NCBI GenBank assembly: GCA_027422505.1
Contig: JAPQWV010000002.1
Location: forward strand, 27,754,501-27,818,500
Source of the DNA: Craterostigma plantagineum
Taxonomy: Eukaryota > Streptophyta > Magnoliopsida > Lamiales > Linderniaceae
Length of the DNA stretch: 64,000 nt
Reading direction: 5' to 3'
The notes under the pieces are model-generated. The model had not been told where the DNA came from. It saw only the letters and a list, made by a program, of their open reading frames with translations, and did not search any database. The translations under genes and the position numbers were made by a program. Positions 39,935-49,197 of this stretch are shown in pieces (the stretch's first letter is position 1; each line of letters begins with the position of its first letter).

Positions 39935-41959
39935 TTATCTAATTGCAGGCGCTTGGTGGGAAGTCCCTGGTTGGAGGGAGCAGCAGATCCCCCCCGTTGG
40001 AGGGATCTGGAGAGCGTCATACGAGGGCGCGCGGCGTTGATGCATCCGTTCGTAGGGAACGGGAGGAGGCGAGGCGGCAGCGAGCGGGTGATTCGCATTC
40101 CGTGTATGCGGAATACGATCCCAATGCGGAGGAGGAGGCGCACGCGGATGAGGAGGTGCCATACGATGCGGCATCGTTTCAGTCATCCGACGATGATGCG
40201 ATACCGGTCTCCTCAGGTACATCCCTTCTTCATTATAAACTGACTTGCGATGTCGTGTCTTAACTATCATACCAACGTTAAATTTATTTATGTGGTATTC
40301 GTAAAAAATAAAATAGGGAGCAAGCGCTCCAGGGTCGTAGATGACGATTCCTGGAGGGTGCAGGTGCCACAGCCAGGTGGTCCGCAAGATGGCGAGGTGA
40401 TCCCTAGTTACTTGGGGCACATCGCGCCCCGCATCTGGATGGGTGAGGAGGAGAGGCCCTTGCTGAAGTGCGAGGGGCGGGCGTTAGTGCTTCGGCAGCT
40501 TAAGCAGTGGTACTGCCAATTCCCGCCGAAGACACAGAGCGAGATCGATGGCACAGGCCTCTTACACCTCGCAGATGCGATGCTCGTACACTTGGACCAA
40601 CCTCTTCTGTGCGCTTTTGTGGAGCGCTGGCACCCCGACACGAACACCTTCCACATGCCGTGGGGGGAGATGACGATCATGCTCCACGATGTCGAGCAGA
40701 TCCTCCGACTCCCGATCGACGGGACGATGGTTTCGGGCACCCCGGACGCTGGCGACCAGCAGATCGCGGCGAGGGAGATTATGGGCGTATCCGCAGACGC
40801 CCTGAGGGGATTTTGGAGAGCAGGGTCGGTTGCGTCGAAAGACGTGATGCAGAGGATGCGGGAGGGTCGGCCGGCGGGATTCCAGGCCATCGCTTGGCTG
40901 TGGATTCTATTGGGGTCGACCCTGTTCGTCGACAAGAGCGGGAATCGGGTGAAGCCCGACATCATGCACGAGTTCTATCGCTCCCTGCCATCTGCCAGCC
41001 ATTACTCGTGGGGTTCGGCTGCTCTTGCTTACCTCTATCGCCAGCTTGGGCTCGCAAGCCGAGCGGATGCTAGGGGTTTAGCTGGGTGCCTGTCGTTACT
41101 ACAGGCGTGGATCTACGAGTACTTCCCATGCTTCCGCCCACACCGTCTACCCAATCAGGTGGAGCCTGGCCATGCACGATCACGCATGTGGTCCGTATCT
41201 CAGGTCGAGCGGACGGGACACCGATTATTTGAGATCCGCCGTCAGCTAGATGCGATGACAGCGAGCGAGGTATAATACCAATTTTTATTCTATATTCACG
41301 ACAATTATATAATAATAACGAACTGTTATCAGGTCGCTTGGTTGCCGTACGGTCCCGATCCAGCGGCGCAGCACCTGAGGACTCTTTTCGTGGGCTGGGT
41401 TAGATATCGCGACATCGTGGAACCCTACGTACCCTCGAGAGTGTTGCGCCAGCTGGGTTACGTGCAGCACATCCCGCCGCCGATGACACCGCCGCAGAAG
41501 GCGTATATGCCAGCAGACCCGTCGAGGTATAAGGTCCACCATTCTGGCGATGCAGCAGAATTTGCTTGGCGGCAGTTCCCGTACGCGTACATCCTGAACC
41601 TGTCGTACATCAGCCGGGCGGCCAAAGAGTACCTTGGTGAGACCGTTGAAGGGTACATGGACTGGTACGAGCGGCATTCTCATCCTCGTCTGTTTTCGTC
41701 GGAGTCAGGATCCTCTTCGGGCGGCATCCCGCCCCGCAGCCATACCGACTATGTCCGTAATTTAATGCAATTTGGATTTTATATATTTGTATGTTTAATC
41801 AAATTTTATATGTATCAATTATGTGTGCAGTGGTACAGCTCGATGTATGCATTGAGCACCGAGATGCTAGCTACGCTGCAGCTCCACGACCAGGAGCAGA
41901 CAGAGCGCTACAGAGACAGGCTCGACTACATGAACGACCGCTGGCGCAATGCCCCGTAA
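39459..41959 (+). CDS. Plant mobile domain (PMD, MAIN-like) protein carried by the MULE
   Basis: Five exons (39459-39509, 39949-40216, 40317-41269, 41333-41752, 41831-41959) join in frame to 606 residues. Exon 1 encodes only a basic 17-residue start (MERGKGKGKGKGVLSRL). An acidic low-complexity stretch follows. The PMD fold begins about residue 175: LCAFVERWHPDTNTFHMPWG, then GEMTIMLHDVEQILRLPIDG, LWILLGSTLFVDKSG, SHYSWGSAALAYLYRQLG and LAGCLSLLQAWIYEYFP. Its C-terminal part (FVGWVRYRDIVEPYVPSRVL) matches the tail of transposon-borne PMD proteins. Host MAIN/MAIL1 relatives act in the nucleus in transposon silencing and genome stability. The role of transposon-borne PMD proteins is unknown. 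Intron 4 has no stop, so a read-through form is possible. GC content is far above that of the flanks. Confidence 0.9.
39619..39899. repeat. Palindrome array in the first intron of the PMD gene
   Basis: Nine copies of a roughly 21-bp palindrome, consensus GACCGAAATCSGATTTCGGTC, are spaced about 10-16 bp apart. The spacers also pair with each other: CCCAAGTGCC/GGCACTTGGG and GGCCAGGG/CCCTGGCC flank a central copy, making one nested inverted repeat of about 130 bp. The array ends in a long poly(T) and poly(A) tract before the exon-2 acceptor. Confidence 0.92.
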
Positions 41960-41999
41960 TGTGCTCGTGGTTTATTTGTCATTCTTTTGTGTATCGGAC

Positions 42000-42935
42000 T
42001 CGTAATATTAATATTTATATAATAATATACAAAATAATAATATTTGTCCTTCTTTTGGTTTATTAAATAATATTATTAACAATAATAATATACAAAATAA
42101 TAATATAAAAAATAATATTATTAAATAATAATATTGTTAACAATAATATTATTATTAACAATAATAAGATAAAAACTAATTTTATTAACAACAATAATAA
42201 TATACAAAATAATAAGATAAAAAATAATATTATTATTTAATATTATTAACAATAATAATATTAATAATATTAATAATAATATACAAAATAATAATATAAA
42301 AAATAATATTATTAAATAATATTATTAACAATAATAATATACAAAATAATAATATAAAAAATAATATTATTATTTAATATTATTAACAATAATAATATTA
42401 GTAATATTAATAATAATATACAAAATAATAATATAAAAAATAATATTATTAAATAATATTATTAACAATAATAATATACAAAATAATAATATAAAAATAA
42501 TATTATTATTTAATATTATTAACAATAATAATATTAATAATATTAATAATAATATACAAAATAATAATATAAAAAATAATATTATTAAATAATATTATTA
42601 ACAATAATAATATACAAAATAATAATATAAAAAATAATATTATTAAATAATAATATTATTAACAATAATATTATTATTAACAATAATAAGATAAAAACTA
42701 ATTTTATTAACAACAATAATAATATACAAAATAATAAGATAAAAAATAATATTATTATTTAATATTATTAACAATAATAATATTAATAATATTAATAATA
42801 ATATACAAAAAATAATATAAAAAATAATATTATTAAACAATATTATTAACAATAATAATATACAAAATAATAATATAAAAAATAATATTATTAAATAATA
42901 ATATTAACAATAATAATAATATACAAAATAATACA
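42000..42935. repeat. AT-rich higher-order repeat between the two MULE genes
   Basis: The region consists almost only of A and T with scattered C and G. It is built from AATAATATTATTAA-type words and the phrase AATATACAAAATAATA, which recurs about every 60 bases. A longer block containing AATAAGATAAAAACTAATTT appears twice, near 42165 and 42685. It may act as the shared 3' end and terminator zone of the convergent genes. Confidence 0.85.
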
Positions 42936-42942
42936 AACGGAA

Positions 42943-45900
42943 TTACTTCATACTATATTTATGCATGAGTTGCAACCAATGTTCGAATCTGCTCTGATAT
43001 CTAAGTTCCCACCCATCAAGTCGACGATCACGATACGTATGCCAATACGGATGCAACACGGGCATAGGAAAGTCTCCACGTAAATTCAGTCGAATATAAT
43101 GCTGGTACTCGTCTCCAAGGTGCGCTATGACGATCCATCGGTTTGGTCCGTTGGCAGTCCGGGGGGCACGCAGTGGAAGTATCGTGAAAGAATGCATGTT
43201 GATGGTCGATCCGTTGCCGTACCCGTAGAGGGTAACTACAGCGTTCCAAATTGTCGCCACAGCCCACAGATCGCACGGTGTCAACATCCAGTGGTTTGCC
43301 AAGCAAGCCCCCCCTTCCCAGCGTATACGATCCAGCTGCATTTCCAATGAATCACCGTAATACAATGGCGCGTAAAGATTCCAATGGGCCTCGATTTCGT
43401 TCGCGACGTTATGCCTTAAGGTGATCCATTCTTCCTCGTCATTGTAAATATGGGAAGCGACAGCACGAAATCCGCAGTTGCCGTCCGCCACCACATCCTT
43501 ATAACTAACTATATACGGATGGATGACTGATGTTACGTGGTGCTGCAAGCGGCTGTGGAAGAAGTTGGATTCACCTGTACAAAGTAATTTACAAGACTAC
43601 ATGATTTATCCAAGTTCGCATGAATACAGGGGTGAACGTTAAAAGTACCTGTATCCGTAGTAGAAGTACGAGAGCGCTTCGCAGACAAAGATGACGTACG
43701 GCCATGACTGGAACGACCCTGGCTGCTACGGCTTGTACTGCTGCGCCCTCCGCTGCGTCCCCCCCTTGGGAGTGCGTACTCCCAAGCACTTCGATCACGT
43801 TTCGTCGAGTCTCTTTTCTTTGGTCGACCTTTTACAGATGTCTTAACAACTGGCTCATTCCACTCTTGCGCCTCGGGATAGAGATGTTCGTGAACAACTC
43901 GATGGAGGCTACGCATAACGGCGGGATCGCGTGTTTCTGCCTCGCGCACGAGGTCGTAAAAGCGCTCCTGCTCAGAAATATCTGGAACTACTCCCTCGCC
44001 GATTGTGAGTGTCCTCCAGAAGTCGTGCAAGCATTCTAACGAAACTGGATAGTTGTTGTCCACGCATTGCTGGAGCTCGCAAGCACACGGTAGTTGGTGC
44101 GTACGTCGTACTACACATCCGCACCTGGAGTAAACTTCATTCGACAACTCTTTAGCCCGCCGCAGCTCATGTCCCATAATTAATAATGCATGGTGTGAAA
44201 CTCTGTATAACAATGTTAGGAATGGAAATCCAGAGTTCGGAATAGGTCGTTTCGACCGGGACTCCTCAAGTGTCTGCATGTCAACAGTAACAAAATTATT
44301 AGATAAGGAACACTGACACGTAATTATAATATTATTTACCTTTCTTATGCGAATTAACTGGTTTTGAATCTGCTCGTGCACCTTCACCCAGACGGTGTCA
44401 AGTGATCCAGTGGCGGAGTTCAGCCATCCTTTCAGCTCGCTATGAGCACTCTCCACACGACACGTAGTGGTGTTCCCGAAATGAAGCACCTGGTTCGTCC
44501 AAGCTCTGGCGAACTTCTCCTTATGCACCAACCACGTCTGCTCAACATAACTAACGATTTCTGAGCCGGGTAGCCAACGAAGACGCATGTCGTTCACTGC
44601 GTTCTCGTATTCGTCAACCGTCGGAGCTTCCACGACTGCTTTCCAGGACTTGTGCGTGAAGTGAGCTGCGGTCTTTTTGCTCCTCCCCCCCAACCAATAA
44701 ATTTTGTTCTCCACATCTTTATAAATATGCCACGTGCACAGCAGATGGTGAGAATGTGGAAATACCATATGTACCGGTCGAAGAAGGCCCAACTCACGAT
44801 CAGTGACAATCGCGGACGGGTGGACACCTGGCCCTAGAATATCCCTGACTGACTGCAACATCCACCCGTAACTTCGCTCGGTCTCGTCCTCCATGACGGC
44901 AAACCCACACAGAAAGTTGTGATTACAGGGAGTCATCCCTATAATCTCAACTAGAGGCATCTTATATCTATTTGTCTTGTACGTCGAGTCAATCCCAATA
45001 AAATAAGGGTACGTCCTCAGCAGTGCGAGTGACTCCGGGTGCGCGAGAAAGACATGTGTCAGCACATTACTCTCCTCATCTCTCAGCGCTTCAACAAAAT
45101 ATCCGGACTCTGTCGCCTGGTGCATCAACTGGCTCACGACGTCTCGACCCTCAGAACATTGCTTCTTCAAACGATCTCTGTAATTATATACATGTCGGAT
45201 CGTCGCGTTATCCTCAGCGTGTCGAGCCCTCATCGCTGAGAGGATATGTGCTGGTTTCGCTTGGGCAGCAGTCATTTCCTCTACGACCTTCTTTGCCTGG
45301 CTGCTCAACCCACTCGTCTGGCGGTGACCCTCTGGATACTGTATCAGAGGGTGATTGTGTATGAAATTCTCCGGTGCACCCGTACGAATGTACCATTCCC
45401 TAGTAGCTGGATCTTGCTGGGCTATGACTACAAACGGACACCTGCACTTGTTAGACTTGGACATCCTCTCCAATTCATCCTCCTTGCCTCTATAACGTTC
45501 TCCGCGAGAACATCTAATCAATTTTTTTGTTCCACATTTCTTGTGCGACGAAATTATCACCTCGAAACCAAGACCAATAGCGACGCCTTTCGCCCAGTTA
45601 ATGGCTTCCACGTCGGTCGAAAATCGTCCTCCTTCTCGGAAATGCTCACTGTAGTTTATCCCGTCACCCGTGGAATCCTCCGGGACAATCTCCGAGTCTG
45701 GAAAAAAATAAAAAATAAAAAAAAATTAAAAAAAAAATTGTGACCGAAATCGGAATTCGGTCACCCTAAGAGGCGACCGAAACAAGATTTCGGCAGCCTC
45801 TTAGGGTGACCGAAATCCGATTTCGGTTGTCGCATGCCCGACCGAACAATTATTTCGGTCGGACTAAGTGGCGACCGAAAAACAATTTCGGTCACCACTT

Positions 45901-46130
45901 GGTCCGACCGAACAATTATTTCGGTCGGACCAAGTGGTGACCGAAATTGTTTTTCGGTCGCCACTTAGTCCGACCGAAATAATTGTTCGGTCGGGCCGAA
46001 TTTTCCGATACAATCCAATGTAAGTTCGAGAATTCACGTCTATACGAATTGAATTTACGAGAATTTGCTTACCATTGGTGCCAGTAGACTGTTTCTTTTG
46101 ACCTTTCAATTTCGAAAATAGACGATTCAT
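42943..46130 (-). CDS. FAR1-type MULE transposase with C-terminal OTU protease domain
   Basis: Four exons on the minus strand, 46073-46130, 44340-45697, 43649-44273 and 42943-43574, join in frame to 890 residues. Exon 1 gives a basic start (MNRLFSKLKGQKK). A FAR1/WRKY-GCM1-type zinc finger follows at about residues 60-140 (GFEVIISSHKKCG, KCRCPFVV, FIHNHPL). The MULE DDE core shows FIGIDSTYKTNRYK (first D), SAIVTDRELGLL (second D) and CRVESAHSELKGWL (E). A SWIM-like cluster (CGCVVRRTHQLPCAC) has C where H is usual. An RS/RG-rich linker leads through a spliced junction (TDTGESNFFHS) into an OTU domain with VADGNCGFRAVA (catalytic D and C) and EYQHYIRL (catalytic H candidate). OTU proteases cleave ubiquitin chains. 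Read unspliced, the transposase and OTU frames are separate; splicing fuses them. Confidence 0.9.
45742..45992. repeat. Palindrome array in the first intron of the transposase gene
   Basis: Eight copies of the palindrome family GACCGAAA...TTTCGGTC alternate with 9-12-bp spacers. CACCACTTGGTCCG pairs with CGGACCAAGTGGTG and GGACTAAGTGGC with GCCACTTAGTCC, so four copies fold into one nested inverted repeat of about 130 bp (45846-45980). The core differs from the left array (AACAATTATTTC against AAATCGGATTTC), but the ends GACCGAA/TTCGGTC are the same. Confidence 0.92.
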
Positions 46131-46205
46131 TGAAATGTTTTAATTATTTGTTATGTTTGAATCTGATTTGGATGTCTGATTGCGATATCAGATGAGTGAA
46201 AATGA

Positions 46206-46214
46206 CTTTAAATA
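46206..46214 (-). promoter_or_regulatory. Probable TATA motif of the transposase-OTU gene
   Basis: TATTTAAAG on the minus strand lies 84 bases before the ATG at 46130, nearly the same distance as the matching motif in front of the PMD gene. Confidence 0.55.
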
Positions 46215-46229
46215 GAAATTTAAATTAGA

Positions 46230-46304
46230 AAGGGCAAAATAGTCTTTTTTCAGTCCTTTAGGGGGCGGTGACTAGGAAAAAGGGGGCGGTGAATAGCAAT
46301 CCAG
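46230..46304 (-). repeat. Right terminal inverted repeat of the MULE
   Basis: Read inward it starts CTGGATTGCTATTCACCGCC. It contains ACCGCCCCCT twice and then matches the left repeat without a mismatch through AAAGGACTGAAAAAAGAC. It abuts the target duplication TTTCAAAAA (46305-46313). Confidence 0.93.
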
Positions 46305-46313
46305 TTTCAAAAA
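46305..46313. repeat. Right 9-bp target-site duplication of the MULE
   Basis: TTTCAAAAA, identical to 39240-39248. A sixth A follows at 46314. Confidence 0.92.
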
Positions 46314-46318
46314 ACCGC

Positions 46319-46328
46319 TATTTATAGC
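46319..46328 (+). promoter_or_regulatory. Probable TATA box of the bZIP gene
   Basis: CTATTTATAG lies only five bases beyond the MULE target duplication. A leader-like sequence starts about 30 bases downstream and reaches a GT donor at 46511. Confidence 0.55.
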
Positions 46329-46349
46329 CACTCCACTTGAGGAGCAAAA

Positions 46350-47442
46350 CACCAAACAGAGCTTAACTCTCACCTCTTCATTCCCCTCATTCTTTTACAT
46401 AATGGACAAATGGTGCAATCACAGTTCTGCTAATCAGTTAAGTCCATAGCTGAATGCATTTGCTCAATCTGAAGAGAAGAGCGTACAGCAAAGCGCACAT
46501 CTCGTTTAAGGTATCTGTTCTGTTATTATTATTTTTTTCTGGTTTCTTCTTGGTTTATCGCTTCAATAATTTCTTTCTTTTTTTTTCTCATCTGGTCGAT
46601 TCTGATTAGATGATTCATTGCAATTTTTTGATTGCGTTTTCAGTCTTAAATGGATATGAGATGAGGTTTGATTTATCTGTCTCTCGTTTTATTGGTCGAT
46701 TGCCTGGGAAATTTCTGCTACTATTTATGACAATTTACAAAAGGTAGTATGAATTTAGGGTTCTTTTCCGTGAAGTGGAACTGAAAATTCAGTTTATGGC
46801 TCTGCTGCGTTGATAATTGACAACTATGAGATAATGTCAATATGATGAATGTAGATTGTTCTGTTTCGTCCCTTTGTAATATTCTCTTTCACCTTTCTTC
46901 CTTTTTGGTTGAAATGTACGTATAATGCCCCTCACATCAGTTGATAATGATTTGTAATGGATCCACTGTTCTATCAGCGGCTCGGCCAATTGGTTTCTAT
47001 CTAAGAAAAAGAGTCAAAGTGTGGCCCCCCCTTAGTTTCAGTTGATGTTAATCATGTTGTGCCTTGGACTTTAGTTATGCTCTCAAAAGTATTCATATCT
47101 CCAAACTTTTATGGCCACTGGAAATTTGCAGACAGTAATACTATCTATAGCTTAGAATTTTAGGTTTTCGATTGTATCTTAGTTCATTGCGCCTTGGTTT
47201 CTGATAACAGTGTTTTGCTCTCATTTTTTTTCTCCTCAATCATCAGACGCTGTGTAGGTCATGAATTATATTTCCATCCTGGGTTTGAAACAAGTTTGCT
47301 GTAAAGCATATTATCTATCATTTGTTTCTTAACTTTTCTTCCTTATTTGTCTTCTCTACTTGGTAGGGTAGTCTTCCCTTTACGTGTAAAAGAAAATGCA
47401 GGCCTATCTTTTTTTTTTGTGCAGATATCATAAAGACCGATC
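46350..47442 (+). other. 5' leader of the bZIP gene with a 914-bp leader intron
   Basis: TTTAAG|GTATCTGTTC (donor at 46511) and TTTTTGTGCAG|ATATC (acceptor ending 47424) frame an intron just before the ATG at 47443. The intron is T-rich and has no ORF of note. Confidence 0.65.
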
Positions 47443-48725
47443 ATGTCGAGACATGCTCAACTTCCACCTCGTTGTCCTCTGCAAAGGAAAGTCGCTAATC
47501 AACAACACAACACCTCATTTTCCCCACCATTATCACAAGATTACATCGATTCTTATCAGAGGAAAAGTGGACTTCATAAAAAGTCCATATCCCAAAGTTT
47601 CGTGCTCGATCAACCAGCATGGTTAAATGATTTGTTGAACCACGAGGACGCAGATTTTAATGGGACACTACATCTTCAAGCTGCAAGAGATTCTTTGACA
47701 CCTTTCAAAGATCATGTTCCGTTACATGAGAGTGATCATCTCCATGAAACCGAACCTGCAGATTCTTGTGGAACACATAACGTGCTTGACTCTACTTGCA
47801 CCTACGGTCCTAACTCACCTCGGAAAAAAGATAACTTGGAATTCCCTGAAAGAAAGATCGCTTCAGCGTTTTCTGAATATCCTGTTCAAAATATGAAACA
47901 CCTATTAGAAGGATGCAACTCTTTATATGCATCAGTTCAACAAGCTGACAGCAACGATACAGCGGGTGAAGGCAACGATGATCAGAACAAACTATTGAAA
48001 CGGTAATATTCTACTCTTTTCTGTGCTGCAAAATGATGCTACTTCCATCACGATCATGTTAGTTTCGCTATGCATCCATTTCTTTATACAATCTTCTGTA
48101 GAGCGATCTTTTGTTGTTGTCTGTGCTGCTTGATCTTAGTTTCGTCTTGTTGAAAAGCCTTTCTCACATTACGAGTGCCATTTATTCAGTCACCCAGGGC
48201 AGAGGTCTAGAGCTCGGAAGCTTCAATACATTGCTGAGTTGGAAAGAACTGTTGATATTATTCAGGTAAAGACTAATAACAGCAAACACAATTTTCAGTT
48301 CTTACAGTATGCCCTTATTTCGCTTCTTCGTAATTGAATACTATGTGAGTGCAGAACATGGGATCCGACTTATCCATTCGTGTGGCCTCACTGCTTCAGA
48401 AGCATAAAGCTTTATCGATTGAAAACAGTACGCTGAAGCAGCAACTACTCAGAGTTCAGCAAGAGAAATATGTAGTAGATGGTAAGACTAAGACAACTTC
48501 AACATTAGGTCCTATTTAGCCTCTACGAACCATTAAAGATCGTATCTCGGTATACTTTCAGGCGAATACAGATTACTTAAGAACGAGGTAGAGAGGCTGC
48601 GATCTGCTCTACCTATTTCATCGAAGAACAAGATGAAGCACAATAGGTCACTTTCCTCTGGCTACTTAGATTATTCAGACGCTATCTGGGACATGTTAGA
48701 CGTGCGAAAATTCGATCTGAACTGA
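47443..48725 (+). CDS. Atypical bZIP protein (At4g06598 / bZIP34-61 relative)
   Basis: Four exons (47443-48002, 48190-48265, 48355-48481, 48562-48725) join to 308 residues. The N-terminal half has the conserved [13 protein letters not shown] motif of this bZIP group. The basic region is short: [20 protein letters not shown] keeps the RSRxRK and YIAELE part but lacks the usual asparagine-containing first half (RxxANRQSA). A leucine zipper follows, with heptads through the [20 protein letters not shown] region to the [10 protein letters not shown] block. Related proteins form dimers and act as nuclear regulators. With the DNA-contacting Asn missing, this one may bind DNA poorly or act as a dimer partner. 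The start is the first ATG after the leader intron. The upstream promoter has been invaded by the MULE. The family call is from memory. Confidence 0.85.
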
Positions 48726-49197
48726 AATAAACCTGCCCGAACTTCACGAAGGTAAAACAGTAGTCTTATCCTATTCTACATATTAAAACGAAAAATGGAA
48801 CTTAAGAGGCAAAGTTGAAGCCACAAGGCTTGCATGGTTTTAAGCATGTTTCTATTGTCTATTGATATAGTTTTGGTGCACCTGTCAAATGTTGAGTAAC
48901 AATTTAACGCAATGAACGTGTGTGAGATGACGAATCGCCTGCAATCACCCAACAAGCCGAGTATGCATATACACATCAAATCAATCTACAAATTCAACAC
49001 ATCATAGACGGACGGTAAGGAATCGCTTTGTTTACAATATCGAAACAATCCTAAGAAAATGGAGTTGGCGTCTTGTCTTGCCTTGGCAAGAACGTATCAG
49101 CCATTTCAAGACACAGTGGAAATTGTATGTAACATGACACTGATAATGTTTGTATGTATGCCCACGAACTTCTTTGTGCCATGCCAAACACCCAAAG
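48726..49197. other. Gap between two convergent genes
   Basis: The 3' UTRs of the bZIP (+) and VPS60 (-) genes probably fill this space. No other signal is seen. Confidence 0.55.

Larger units (their letters stand above)
39249..46304. mobile_element. Complete Mutator-like element carrying PMD and transposase-OTU genes
   Basis: A 7056-bp element with about 75-bp terminal inverted repeats and a perfect 9-bp target duplication. It encodes two convergent spliced genes: a PMD/MAIN-like protein (39459-41959, +) and a FAR1-MULE-OTU fusion (42943-46130, -). Between them lies 980 bp of AT-rich repeat. Each gene's first intron contains an array of palindromes. No stop or frameshift interrupts either gene once introns are removed, and the target duplication is perfect. 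Both suggest a young and possibly autonomous copy. Links of MULE transposases with PMD or with captured peptidases are known in plants. I cannot tell from the sequence whether this exact three-module design has been described. Confidence 0.93.

Noticed and set aside
42943..43548. OTU domain as a separate gene starting at its own ATG
   Set aside because: Good splice sites join it in frame to the transposase, and homology to the OTU start lies upstream of any such ATG context. A separate promoter is not seen.
43533..45611. A single uninterrupted 692-residue transposase starting with GTG
   Set aside because: The frame reads through a 66-bp intron (44274-44339) and past a donor at 43648. The true start lies in a short upstream exon at 46130.
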